DNA of 18,855 bases from NCBI GenBank assembly GCA_002441095.1, contig DJVG01000004.1, positions 1 through 18,855 on the forward strand, given 5' to 3'. Positions within the stretch are counted from its first letter, which is position 1; every line of letters begins with the position of its first letter. Below the pieces are notes generated by a model. It was not told where the DNA came from, did not search any database, and saw only the letters and a list, made by a program, of their open reading frames with translations. Of this stretch, positions 6,450 through 14,138 are shown piece after piece. The DNA is from Elusimicrobia bacterium UBA6262 (GTDB lineage: Bacteria > CAYTYR01 > UBA6262). Made by a program: the position numbers and the translations under genes.

Positions 6450-7340
6450 ATGAAAAAACTATTACTTTTAATTATAGTATCAGCAATGAGTTTCTTGATG
6501 ACTTGTACCGCACTAGCCGAACCATGGAAGGTGACCATTGAGGACAATCTGATGGTTACGCAAAATGCTTACAGTGATAACTGGGCCGGCAGCGAGTCAG
6601 GGTCTCTTTCCTGGGCAGCGAATTCCAATACCCTGGCGGAAAAACAAATGACCCCCAAAACGAACAGCCGGAATACAGTCAAATTAGCCTACGGCATGAC
6701 TTATTCGCAGGACGAGATTACCAATAAATGGGGAGCTCCGGTAAAGTCTACTGACCTGATCGATGCCGAATCCGTCCTCAGGTTCACCCTGGGCAAGTTC
6801 TTTGATCCGTTTGCCGCACTTCGATTTGAATCGCAATTCTATGATTCCTCTGATGCCGCAAAAAAGCGCTATATTAATCCGACTACTTTTACGGAAAGTG
6901 CCGGTATTGCTAAACAACTGATCAAGCAAGACAAGAGGGAATGGCTTACCAGATTGGGATTAGCTCTCAAACAAAGAACAGACCGTGACCGTCTTGATCC
7001 AGTTACCTTAGAGCGCAGGAATAAAACCCAAAGCAGCGCAGGGATACTCTTTACCAGCAATTTTACCTCTCCTTATTCTGAAAACAAGATAACCTACGCT
7101 AACAATCTGACTGTTTATCAGGCTTTAGTGAACTCTGAAGCTAATAGTCTACTGGGCCAGCCTAATGAAGACTATTGGCGGGCAGTGGATGTGAACTGGG
7201 AACATATCCTCTCGGTCAGTATCAGCAAGTATGTCATGGTTAATTTTTATGCCCAATGGCTCTATGATAAAGAAATTGCTTTAGGCGGCCGGTTTAAAGA
7301 AACTATGGCTCTTGGTTTAACTTATAAAGTATCTTATTAA
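6450..7340 (+). CDS. exported DUF3078-like outer-membrane barrel protein
   Basis: ATG 6450 abuts the previous stop codon and uses AAGGAAG inside the end of that gene. Residues 1-23 form a signal peptide (MKKLLLLIIVSAMSF, cleavage after ALA). The mature protein begins WKVTIEDNLMVTQNAYSDNW and then AGSESGSLSWAANSN, matching the start of the DUF3078 family (Asn-Trp-Ala-Gly-Gly-x-x-Ser-Leu-Ser). Alternating polar/aromatic strands follow (KLAYGMTYSQD, SVLRFTLGKFFDPFAALRFE, ITYANNLTVYQ, YVMVNFYAQWLYD), and the C-terminus (LGLTYKVSY) is an aromatic-ended strand typical of BAM substrates. Function is unknown; it is probably an outer-membrane beta-barrel. It is translationally linked to the helical exported protein before it. 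Confidence 0.75.
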   Translation: MKKLLLLIIVSAMSFLMTCTALAEPWKVTIEDNLMVTQNAYSDNWAGSESGSLSWAANSNTLAEKQMTPKTNSRNTVKLAYGMTYSQDEITNKWGAPVKSTDLIDAESVLRFTLGKFFDPFAALRFESQFYDSSDAAKKRYINPTTFTESAGIAKQLIKQDKREWLTRLGLALKQRTDRDRLDPVTLERRNKTQSSAGILFTSNFTSPYSENKITYANNLTVYQALVNSEANSLLGQPNEDYWRAVDVNWEHILSVSISKYVMVNFYAQWLYDKEIALGGRFKETMALGLTYKVSY

Positions 7341-7362
7341 AAATTAAATGAGGGAGCTTGTC

Positions 7363-7815
7363 ATGTCCATGCTCAAGGAGTTCAAGGATTTTGCGGTTAA
7401 AGGCAATGTCGTAGATATGGCAGTAGGTATTATCGTTGGCGCTTCATTCGGCACCATCGTCACTTCACTAGTGGCAGATGTACTCATGCCGCCGATAGGA
7501 TTATTAATGGGCCGGGTGGATTTTTCTAACTTATTCTTTGTGCTCAAAGATGGGCTTACTACTCCAGGCCCGTACAATTCAGTGGCGGCAGCTAAAACCG
7601 CCGGGGCAGTCACTATGAATTACGGTTTATTCATAAACCAGATCATTAGTTTTGTCATTGTAGCTTTTGCCGTATTTATCCTGGTCCATAATATTAATAA
7701 GCTTAAAAAACAACCGGTAGCAGCTGCGCCTAATACCAAAGAATGCCCTTTCTGCGCCTCAAATATACCGATCAAGGCAACCCGTTGCCCAAATTGTACC
7801 TCTGAGCTTAAATAA
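7363..7815 (+). CDS. mscL: large-conductance mechanosensitive channel MscL with C-terminal zinc ribbon
   Basis: MscL forms a homopentameric inner-membrane pore that opens under membrane tension during hypo-osmotic shock. The start is set at ATG 7363, with AGGGAG at 7351-7356; an earlier in-frame ATG at 7348 precedes that ribosome binding site. Residues 2-13 (SMLKEFKDFAVKGN) are the amphipathic N-terminal helix. TM1 (VVDMAVGIIVGASFGTIVTSLV) carries the pore-lining Gly/Ala pattern, the LMPPIGLLMG turn and periplasmic loop follow, and TM2 is IISFVIVAFAVFILVHNINKL. Instead of the usual short cytoplasmic helix bundle the protein ends in a zinc ribbon with Cys128-x2-Cys131 and Cys142-x2-Cys145. Total length is 150 residues. 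The fused zinc ribbon is unusual among classical MscL proteins and may gate, tether or redox-regulate the channel. Confidence 0.92.
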   Translation: MSMLKEFKDFAVKGNVVDMAVGIIVGASFGTIVTSLVADVLMPPIGLLMGRVDFSNLFFVLKDGLTTPGPYNSVAAAKTAGAVTMNYGLFINQIISFVIVAFAVFILVHNINKLKKQPVAAAPNTKECPFCASNIPIKATRCPNCTSELK

Positions 7816-7851
7816 GAAGTTGTTGCCGGACAAAAGAAGCAGGTGACTAAG

Positions 7852-8673
7852 ATGTTTAAGTGGATTTTAGGGCTATTAGCTATTCCGTTAATCCTGGGAT
7901 TAGTGTTTCTTTTGCTGATGGGTAATCCGCAATCAGAGTTTGAGCCTGAAAGACTGCGCCAATTCCGTCTTACCATGACCGGGGAATATCTGGGCTATGT
8001 CGGACATGGCTTGTGGCATCCGCACTTACTGGTTTCCGGGGCGAACAACGCTGAACATACTTTACCCTTGCCAGGTGATAAGCTTATCCTCAACCCTAAA
8101 ATGCAGATGACGAGGGCTATTACTATTGATGCGCCGGCCAAGGACATCTGGCCCTGGCTGCTGCAAATGGGATATGGCCGGGGCGGCTGGTACGCTTGGT
8201 CACCATTGGGCAAGGATAGGGAATATGGCGAGAAAATTACCAGTGCTGATAAGATCCTGCCTGAATATCAACAGCTAAATATTGGCCATATTCTGCTTGA
8301 AGGCCCTGACAGCGATAAAAGAAAAGGTATCTGGATAGTTAAAATGCTATATCAGGACCGGGCTTTGGTGCTCTATTCAGCCCGGGAGATATATTCAGGA
8401 AAAGAAATTGATCCTAAAGGCCCAAAGCCGACAGTAGAATATATTGTCCGTAGCCGGGCCTTTTTGCTTGAACCAATTGACGCCAGAAAGACTCGCCTGG
8501 TTTTGCGGACCAGGATAGATACTGGACCGGCTCCTTCATTCAGGTTAAATAATTTCATTCTTAGGTTAGGAGACACAGCCAGGGAGCGGTCCATCTTGGA
8601 TGGTATTAAAGAGCGTGTAGAGCTGGCCAATAAGGCACCCACCATCTTTACCCCTGGCCCGGATCACGAATAA
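7852..8673 (+). CDS. membrane-anchored SRPBCC-fold protein
   Basis: ATG 7852 is preferred because AGGTGA at 7841 gives a proper ribosome binding site; the GTG at 7843 lies within it. The ~273-residue product has one N-terminal membrane helix (residues 3-24, WILGLLAIPLILGLVFLLLMG). From about residue 90 it has a START/SRPBCC-like domain: MTRAITIDAPAKDIWPWLLQMG is the characteristic first strand and helix of polyketide-cyclase/AHA1-type folds, followed by GRGGWYAWSPLG and later RSRAFLLEPIDARKTRLVLRTR. The fold binds hydrophobic ligands in other proteins; no ligand can be predicted here. It is co-transcribed with mscL and a small two-helix membrane protein, suggesting an envelope role. Confidence 0.75.
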   Translation: MFKWILGLLAIPLILGLVFLLLMGNPQSEFEPERLRQFRLTMTGEYLGYVGHGLWHPHLLVSGANNAEHTLPLPGDKLILNPKMQMTRAITIDAPAKDIWPWLLQMGYGRGGWYAWSPLGKDREYGEKITSADKILPEYQQLNIGHILLEGPDSDKRKGIWIVKMLYQDRALVLYSAREIYSGKEIDPKGPKPTVEYIVRSRAFLLEPIDARKTRLVLRTRIDTGPAPSFRLNNFILRLGDTARERSILDGIKERVELANKAPTIFTPGPDHE

Positions 8674-8691
8674 AATACACAGGAGTGAAAA

Positions 8692-8940
8692 ATGCAGATT
8701 TTCAGGTTACTGGGAATATATACCGTTATCCCGGCTACGGTATTCTTAACCCTTAGTTACTTTGTGATGTTGACCCTGCGCAAAGTAGAAAACCGGGGAT
8801 TTAGGATCTTTGGCAATTTAGTAGTTTTTTTGCTTTGGGTTTGTGCTTTGGTAATATTCTTATCAGGCGTATATGCGCTGGTGACCGGGCGGCATCCGCT
8901 AGTCATGATCATTCACCAGGCGATTAAGACACCTCTGTGA
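8692..8940 (+). CDS. small two-helix membrane protein of unknown function
   Basis: The 82-residue protein has AGGAG 8-10 bases before ATG 8692. Two membrane segments are evident: VIPATVFLTLSYFVMLTL (about residues 11-29) and FGNLVVFLLWVCALVIFLSGVYALV (about 41-66), separated by a basic loop (RKVENRGFR). No family is recognised. It lies 18 bases after the SRPBCC protein and 16 before the pseudopilin, inside the long operon. Confidence 0.7.
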   Translation: MQIFRLLGIYTVIPATVFLTLSYFVMLTLRKVENRGFRIFGNLVVFLLWVCALVIFLSGVYALVTGRHPLVMIIHQAIKTPL

Positions 8941-8956
8941 GGCAAAGGGAAAAATA

Positions 8957-9463
8957 ATGAGATTAAAAAGCGATGCTGGATTTACCCTGGTCGAGCTGTT
9001 GATCGTGATTGTCATCCTGGGTATACTATCGGCTGTAGTCATTGCCAGGTTTGGCGGGGCTACCAGGGAAACCAGGGAGGCCAGCCTGAAAGGCAATTTA
9101 AAAACAATGCGCTCTTCCCTGGAAGCCTATAAAGCTAATTCCCAAAGCAATAATTATCCTGCGATTCTCGATGACTTATGGAATGGGACAGCTGCTGATG
9201 TGGACAGTAAAACCTTCCTGGAAAGGATCCCGGTTGACCCGTTTTTCCGCAAAAAAGACGTATATCAGGTAACTGCTGTTTCCCCCATGGATCCATCTGA
9301 CTCAGTCAGTGTCAGGGACAGCAAGATCTCTGGCGGGGGCGGTTGGGCTTTTGATTCCCGGGTTGGGCGGGTTTGCGCTAATTATCACTCGACGATTGAT
9401 CACTCGATCATCGGCGACGCACCGGAAGATACCAGCTGGGGAGAACGTTACAATATTTGGTAA
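8957..9463 (+). CDS. type II secretion/type IV pilus-like pseudopilin (GspG-like)
   Basis: The 168-residue protein begins with a short basic leader MRLKSDAG and then FTLVELLIVIVILGILSAVV, the prepilin N-methylation motif with cleavage at Gly8/Phe9 and Glu13 at the +5 position. The hydrophobic helix is followed by the GspG-type amphipathic helix (ASLKGNLKTMRSSLEAYKA) and NYPAILDDLW. The later VPVDPFF-like motif (RIPVDPFFRKKD) and GGGGWAFDSRVGRVCAN match the major-pseudopilin family end. It needs a prepilin peptidase and secretion machinery encoded elsewhere, because no other gsp/pil gene is in the window. Such isolated pseudopilin genes are common in Omnitrophota-like genomes, where the substrate remains unknown. 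Confidence 0.88.
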   Translation: MRLKSDAGFTLVELLIVIVILGILSAVVIARFGGATRETREASLKGNLKTMRSSLEAYKANSQSNNYPAILDDLWNGTAADVDSKTFLERIPVDPFFRKKDVYQVTAVSPMDPSDSVSVRDSKISGGGGWAFDSRVGRVCANYHSTIDHSIIGDAPEDTSWGERYNIW

Positions 9464-9494
9464 GACGCGATATAGCCTGAAAGGAGCAATATGT

Positions 9495-10310
9495 ATGCAT
9501 AAAGCCTTTATCCTTTTTCTGATGATAATTGTGACTGCCGGCTGTGTTTCCAGCGGAAAATATAAGATCAAGACCGATGAAGCCATCAAATATCAGGCCC
9601 AGTCCCAGGACCTGAATGCTAAAGTGGCCAGGCTGGAGAAGACCATAGCTGAACAAGACAGCACTAACAGGAAATTATCCGAAGCACTCAATGCCACAAG
9701 CAATAATAAAGACAGAATGATCAGCGAATTGACCCAGGAAAAACAAGCCCTGCAGGACAAGGTCAATGCGCTCAATAGGGAGAAGGAAGACTCGATCTCC
9801 AGCCTTAAAAAAACCTATGATAACCTGATGCAGGATATGCAGTCAGAGATCAAGAGCGGGGAGATACAGATCACCCAGCTAAAAGATAAGCTGACCGTGA
9901 ATATGGTTGACCGGATCCTGTTTAATTCCGGCCGGGCTGAAGTCAATAAGCAGGGGCAAAATACCCTGGAGAAAGTAGGGGCTATCCTAAAAGGCATCAA
10001 GGATAAGCAGTTCCGTATCGAAGGGCATACGGATAATATACCTATCAGCCGGGAATTAAAAGCAAAATACGAAACTAACTGGGAACTTTCTGCCGCACGG
10101 GCTACGCATGTAGCCCGTTATTTGATAGAAAAAACAGGGCTGGATCCAAAGCTCGTGGCTATTACTGGCTATGCTGATACCCGTCCGGTAGCAGATAATA
10201 CTACACCGGAAGGCCGCGCCAAGAACCGGCGGATCGAGATAGTACTGGTTCCGCTGGATGCAGCAACGCCCGTTCCTGTTAGTGCACCGGTACCGGAAAC
10301 AGGGAAATAG
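9495..10310 (+). CDS. OmpA-family outer-membrane lipoprotein with coiled coil
   Basis: ATG 9495 follows AAGGAG at 9481-9486; a longer upstream frame overlaps the pseudopilin and is not used. The 271-residue protein has a lipoprotein signal ending VTAG-Cys17. Residues 30-133 form a long coiled coil (heptads through AKVARLEKTIAEQD, KQALQDKVNALNREKED). The OmpA peptidoglycan-binding domain spans about 137-252: ILFNSGRAEV, EGHTDNIPI with Asp180, WELSAARATHVARYL with Arg202, TGYADTRPV, and NRRIEIVL. The Pro/Ala/Val tail is disordered. It probably tethers the outer membrane to the wall, with the coiled coil acting as a spacer. This is the Pal/OmpA-like member of the operon. Confidence 0.92.
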   Translation: MHKAFILFLMIIVTAGCVSSGKYKIKTDEAIKYQAQSQDLNAKVARLEKTIAEQDSTNRKLSEALNATSNNKDRMISELTQEKQALQDKVNALNREKEDSISSLKKTYDNLMQDMQSEIKSGEIQITQLKDKLTVNMVDRILFNSGRAEVNKQGQNTLEKVGAILKGIKDKQFRIEGHTDNIPISRELKAKYETNWELSAARATHVARYLIEKTGLDPKLVAITGYADTRPVADNTTPEGRAKNRRIEIVLVPLDAATPVPVSAPVPETGK

Positions 10311-10311
10311 A

Positions 10312-11022
10312 ATGACGAGCCCGGTGGTAATAGCGGTTAGGGCAGAGCTTCGGAAAAATAGAGATAAAAGAACCCGGGAAAGCGCGCAAAGATTTTTTAA
10401 AGAAGAAGTTAAATTTTATGGTGTAAAATCAGCCCTGGTGCGTAAAATCGCCAGGGCTTATTTTAATAAGATCAAGAATCTGGACAAAAAAGAAATATTT
10501 GCCCTGTGCGAAGAATTGTTCGCCGCGGATTACAGTGAAGAAGCATTTATTGCTGCAGAATGGGCTTTTCGCTTGAAGCAGCAATATGCCCCGGAAGATT
10601 TCCAGGTATTTGCCGGGTGGGTCAAGAAGTATGTGAATAACTGGGCTAAATGTGATACGTTTTGCAATCATGCTGTTGGCGCTTTAGTGGAAAAGTATCC
10701 CGTCTTACTGCCGGGATTAAAAGTGTGGGCCAAATCTGATAACCGTTGGGTCAAGCGGGCGGCAGCGGTTTCCCTGATCCTGCCAGCCAGGAGAGGGAAG
10801 TTCCTCAAAGAGGTATTTGCAATCGCGGATATACTGCTCGAGGATCCGGATGACCTGGTACAAAAAGGATATGGCTGGCTGTTGAAGGAAGCCAGCCGGC
10901 AGCACCAGCAGGAAGTTTTCGCTTACCTGATGAAATATAAAAAAACCATTCCCCGGACTGCCTTTAGATATGCCCTGGAAAAAATATCCCCCCAATTAAG
11001 AAGCCAGGCGATGACGAAGTAA
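10312..11022 (+). CDS. AlkD-type DNA alkylation repair glycosylase (HEAT-like)
   Basis: ATG 10312 lies one base after the previous stop. The 236-residue protein consists of helical HEAT-like repeats of the AlkC/AlkD family, which release bulky or charged N-alkylated bases without flipping them. Key motifs are FYGVKSALVRKIAR (residues 36-49), NNWAKCDTFC (109-118), DNRWVKRAAAVSLI (143-156), DLVQKGYGWLLKEAS (181-195), and RTAFRYALEKI near the end. Trp111, Asp115 and Trp189 correspond in spacing to the Trp/Asp/Trp active-site set described for Bacillus AlkD. It is cytoplasmic and its length is normal. Its presence inside an envelope-gene operon has no obvious functional logic. Confidence 0.9.
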   Translation: MTSPVVIAVRAELRKNRDKRTRESAQRFFKEEVKFYGVKSALVRKIARAYFNKIKNLDKKEIFALCEELFAADYSEEAFIAAEWAFRLKQQYAPEDFQVFAGWVKKYVNNWAKCDTFCNHAVGALVEKYPVLLPGLKVWAKSDNRWVKRAAAVSLILPARRGKFLKEVFAIADILLEDPDDLVQKGYGWLLKEASRQHQQEVFAYLMKYKKTIPRTAFRYALEKISPQLRSQAMTK

Positions 11023-11036
11023 AAAGGAGAAAAGCT

Positions 11037-11825
11037 ATTAATAATTGCAGAAGGCATGGCCAACCACCATATACTATAGCTGTGATCCATGGCGGACCCG
11101 GTGCTGCCGGTGAAATGGCCCCGGTAGCGCAAATACTGGCTAAGGACTGGGGCGTGCTGGAACCATGGCAAACAGCCAGGTCGCTCACTGGCCAAGTTGA
11201 AGAATTAAAGAGTACCCTGGAAGAAAACGGAAAATTGCCTGTTACCCTGGTTGGTTATTCCTGGGGAGCATGGCTCAGTTTTATTATGGCTGCCCATTAT
11301 CCTGCCTTGGTCAAGAAACTTATCCTGGTTAGCAGCGGCCCGTTTGCTGAAACCTATGCCAGACAAGTGCATAATACCAGGTTAGCCCGTCTAAATGAAC
11401 AGGAGCGGGAAGAAATTAAATTATTGTCCGGGAAATTGGCTGACCCAACAGCGCCTGATAAAGATGCTGCTTTGGCAAGATTCGGGGAATTATTTTCCAA
11501 AGCTGATGCTTTTGATTACCTCTCAGACTTATCATTTGAGATGAGCATTAATAGTGACATTTTTAACAAGGTTTGGCCGGAAGCTCTTGACTTGAGGAAA
11601 AGCGGTAAACTGCTGGCGCTGGCGCAGCAGGTCAAATGTCCGGTCGTAGCGCTTCATGGTGATCATGACCCTCATCCGGCTGATGGTGTACAAAAACCGC
11701 TTTCCGCCGCGCTAAAGGATTTCAGGTTTCATGTGCTCGAACGTTGCGGTCATAAACCCTGGCAGGAAAAGCAGGCCCGGGATAATTTCTTCGCTATTCT
11801 CCAAGAAGAGTTAAACAAGGGATAG
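11037..11825 (+). CDS. alpha/beta-hydrolase, probably starting at an ATT codon
   Basis: The domain begins with PPYTIAVIHGGPG, whose oxyanion-loop HGGPG is too close to the only conventional in-frame start (GTG 11082, which sits inside it). Reading upstream, a good AAAGGAG (11023-11029) is followed after seven bases by ATT 11037, and the frame is open. I therefore place the start there, giving 262 residues. Catalytic residues are all present: Ser75 in VGYSWGAW, Asp212 in HGDHDPHP, and His240 in CGHKPW; the cap region is SGPFAETYARQVHNTRL. Substrate is not predictable. It is 10 bases upstream of an FMN reductase-like gene. A sequencing or true frameshift at the start is the alternative. Confidence 0.8.
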   Translation: MNNCRRHGQPPYTIAVIHGGPGAAGEMAPVAQILAKDWGVLEPWQTARSLTGQVEELKSTLEENGKLPVTLVGYSWGAWLSFIMAAHYPALVKKLILVSSGPFAETYARQVHNTRLARLNEQEREEIKLLSGKLADPTAPDKDAALARFGELFSKADAFDYLSDLSFEMSINSDIFNKVWPEALDLRKSGKLLALAQQVKCPVVALHGDHDPHPADGVQKPLSAALKDFRFHVLERCGHKPWQEKQARDNFFAILQEELNKG

Positions 11826-11834
11826 GAGCGTATA

Positions 11835-12407
11835 ATGCCTAAAAAAATACTGGTCATTTCCGGCAGTCCCGTAAAAAATGGTAATACCGCCACTCTGGTT
11901 AACTGGTTTGCGAAGGGCATCCGCGCTAAAGGTGCCAAAATAGAGATCATCAATGCCGCTTTTCTCAAGTATAAGGCCAACGGCTGCATCTCTTGCCGCC
12001 AATGCCAAAAAACCGATAAGTACGAATGTGTAATTAATGATGATGCCCAGCCGGTCTTGGCTAAAATGAATGAAGCAGAGGTGATCGTCATGGCCACCCC
12101 GTTGTATTTTTACGGGCCCAGTGCCCAACTCAAGCTGGTCATGGACCGGATGTTCTCTCTTTTCAAGTGGGACAATAAAAACGACACCATGACCACCCGG
12201 CTCACCGGCAAAACATTCGTCCTGATCGCCAGTGCCTATGAAAATATCGGCTTAAAGGACCTGGAAAGGCCATTTGCCATCACCGCAGATTATGCCGGCA
12301 TGAAATTTAAATCACTGTTAGTGCCCAATGCCGGAGAGTCAGGAGAGGTCAAGAAAATACCCGGCATCCAGGCCAAAGCGATTGCCTTTGGCCAGAAACT
12401 CGGATAA
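11835..12407 (+). CDS. flavodoxin-fold NAD(P)H-dependent FMN reductase-like protein
   Basis: The 190-residue protein has the flavodoxin-like start KKILVISGSPVKNGNT (FMN phosphate loop GSPxxxGNT at 10-18) and the family's PLYFYGPSAQLKLVMDR (89-104). Between them is a cysteine cluster: Cys51, Cys54 and Cys57 in CISCRQC, plus Cys65. This is the iron-sulfur-flavoprotein / NADPH-dependent FMN reductase arrangement; whether an Fe-S cluster or a disulfide forms is not decided by sequence. It is cytoplasmic. TAGGAGC precedes the ATG, and the methyltransferase gene follows four bases after its stop. Confidence 0.88.
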   Translation: MPKKILVISGSPVKNGNTATLVNWFAKGIRAKGAKIEIINAAFLKYKANGCISCRQCQKTDKYECVINDDAQPVLAKMNEAEVIVMATPLYFYGPSAQLKLVMDRMFSLFKWDNKNDTMTTRLTGKTFVLIASAYENIGLKDLERPFAITADYAGMKFKSLLVPNAGESGEVKKIPGIQAKAIAFGQKLG

Positions 12408-12411
12408 AACT

Positions 12412-13185
12412 ATGCTATCAGGAACCAAAAAGATTATCAGAAAAATATTTAGGAAGCTGGGATATCAAATCGTGCCGGTTCCGGTAATTGCTCCTATTGA
12501 GGAATTCCCGAAAGATATGGAAGCAGAATTCAGGAATATATATGAGAGATCCAGGAATTGCACCATGACTTCGATAGAACGGATGTATGCCTTATACCAG
12601 GCGGTGCAGTATGTGATCCAGGCCAAGGTGCAGGGTGATTTCGTGGAATGCGGGGTGTGGAAAGGCGGCAGTGCAATGTTGATGGCAGGTACACTGCTGA
12701 GCCTGAATGAAACCGGCCGGAAAATTTATCTCTATGATACTTTTACCGGTATGCCCAAACCCACAGAAAAAGATAATGAGATAAAAAGCGGCCAGCCAGC
12801 GCTGGACACCTGGCAAATTAACCAGAGAAAAGATCATAATGAATTCTGCTATGCTTCATTGGCAGAGGTAAAAAACAACCTGTTATCAACTAAGTATCCC
12901 CAGGATAACCTGGTTTTTATCCAGGGCAAGGTAGAAGATACTATTCCCATGACCAGTCCAAAGCAGATCGCTATCCTCCGTCTGGATACAGACTGGTTTG
13001 CATCAACTGATTATGAGTTAAGGCATCTTTTCCCATTGGTGTCCAAGGGAGGGGTGGTGATCATAGATGATTATGGCTACTGGAGCGGGGCGAAAGAAGC
13101 AACAGATAAATACTTTGCGGACTTTAATATCCCGGTTTTGCTAAACCGGATCGACTATACCGGCCGAATTATGATCAAATTATAA
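12412..13185 (+). CDS. TylF/MycF-family SAM-dependent O-methyltransferase
   Basis: ATG 12412 begins four bases after the previous stop; upstream in-frame codons belong to the overlap with the flavoprotein gene. The 257-residue protein carries SAM motif I GDFVECGVWKGGSA (75-88), YLYDTFTGMPKP (107-117) with the acidic ribose-binding residue, and LRLDTDW (189-195) plus VVIIDDYGYW (215-224), whose Asp residues bind the catalytic metal in TylF/MycF macrocin methyltransferases. Here it more likely methylates a cell-surface or EPS sugar than an antibiotic, since sugar-handling genes lie downstream and no macrolide genes are visible. This last point is inference. Confidence 0.9.
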   Translation: MLSGTKKIIRKIFRKLGYQIVPVPVIAPIEEFPKDMEAEFRNIYERSRNCTMTSIERMYALYQAVQYVIQAKVQGDFVECGVWKGGSAMLMAGTLLSLNETGRKIYLYDTFTGMPKPTEKDNEIKSGQPALDTWQINQRKDHNEFCYASLAEVKNNLLSTKYPQDNLVFIQGKVEDTIPMTSPKQIAILRLDTDWFASTDYELRHLFPLVSKGGVVIIDDYGYWSGAKEATDKYFADFNIPVLLNRIDYTGRIMIKL

Positions 13186-13196
13186 GTGGAGGAATC

Positions 13197-13913
13197 GTGA
13201 AAAAGATAATTTTAACCCTGCTGGTGCTGGGGCTTCTCTGCCCTGGGCTTATGGCCGAAGAAAAGATCTCTATTGATACTATCCTCACCAAGACCATCGC
13301 TTCCTATGAGCAATTACATGATTATACCTGTATCTTGAATAAGCGTGAGCTGGTCAAGGGGAAAATCCTGGAACAGAAGAATATTATAGTTAAATTCAAG
13401 AAACCCCTGTGTATCTACCTTAAATGGACCGAAGGTTCAGACAAGGGAACCGAGGCCATTTATGTGCAGGGGAAATATAAGAATGAACTTCAGGTACATA
13501 AGGGTGGCTTCCTTAATATATATAACTTCAGTCTTGATCCCAAGGGCAAATTAGCCATGAAGAATAACCGGCATAATATTACCGAAGCCTATATTGGACA
13601 GATCGTTTATCTTATTAAAAGCAATTATGACTTGTATAAAAAGTCCGGTGAGGGCAGTATCACCTATGAAGGCATGCAGGATTTGGATGGCGTGAAAACA
13701 ATGCTTTTTAAGGCTACCTTCCCCAAAGGCAAAGGATACTATGCCCAGCGGATGATGATCAGTATTGATGCCAAGACTTATCTGCCCATAAGAACCGAGA
13801 TATACGGCTGGCAGAATGAGTTCCTGGAAATGTATCATTATTCAAAGATTAAGCTCAACATCGGCTTAACTGATAAGGATTTTGATATAAATAATCCCGC
13901 GTATAATTTCTAA
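13197..13913 (+). CDS. exported DUF1571 protein, LolA-like fold
   Basis: GTG 13197 follows GTGGAGGAATC. Residues 1-20 are a Sec signal peptide (MKKIILTLLVLGLLCPGLMA). The 238-residue protein then shows the DUF1571 signature: helix IDTILTKTIASYEQLHDYTC, strands IVKFKKPLCIYLKW, KGTEAIYVQG, and near the end YLPIRTEIYGWQNEFLEMYHY. DUF1571 proteins are predicted to have a LolA/LolB-like half barrel that carries lipids or lipoproteins in the periplasm. It ends the 5.3-13.9 kb unit; no intrinsic terminator is evident after it, but 225 intergenic bases with a new promoter follow. Confidence 0.85.
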   Translation: MKKIILTLLVLGLLCPGLMAEEKISIDTILTKTIASYEQLHDYTCILNKRELVKGKILEQKNIIVKFKKPLCIYLKWTEGSDKGTEAIYVQGKYKNELQVHKGGFLNIYNFSLDPKGKLAMKNNRHNITEAYIGQIVYLIKSNYDLYKKSGEGSITYEGMQDLDGVKTMLFKATFPKGKGYYAQRMMISIDAKTYLPIRTEIYGWQNEFLEMYHYSKIKLNIGLTDKDFDINNPAYNF

Positions 13914-14049
13914 GAGAAAATTCTTTACTGCAATCCCCAAACTTTCCTATCCTTAGCAAATCCGCTTCTTCCAAAAAGCGCTCATTGTTATTTCCCGTCG
14001 GCAAATACCTTTAAATCCTTTCAAATATTTATGTTATACCTCAGTACAA

Positions 14050-14078
14050 TTGACTCTATTTTGGTTTCCGCGCATACT
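14050..14078 (+). promoter_or_regulatory. candidate promoter of the sugar-transferase gene
   Basis: TTGACT at 14050-14055, a 17-base spacer, and CATACT at 14073-14078. The flanking 13914-14138 interval has no gene, only AT-rich non-coding sequence. Confidence 0.4.
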
Positions 14079-14138
14079 ACCACCATGCAAAGAATAAATA
14101 CCAGACATACTATACTATTTACCGGTTGGAAGGTCCAG

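Noticed and set aside
9309..9494. Longer N-terminus for the OmpA lipoprotein
   Set aside because: It overlaps the pseudopilin gene in another frame, and the lipoprotein signal with its AAGGAG site starts at 9495.
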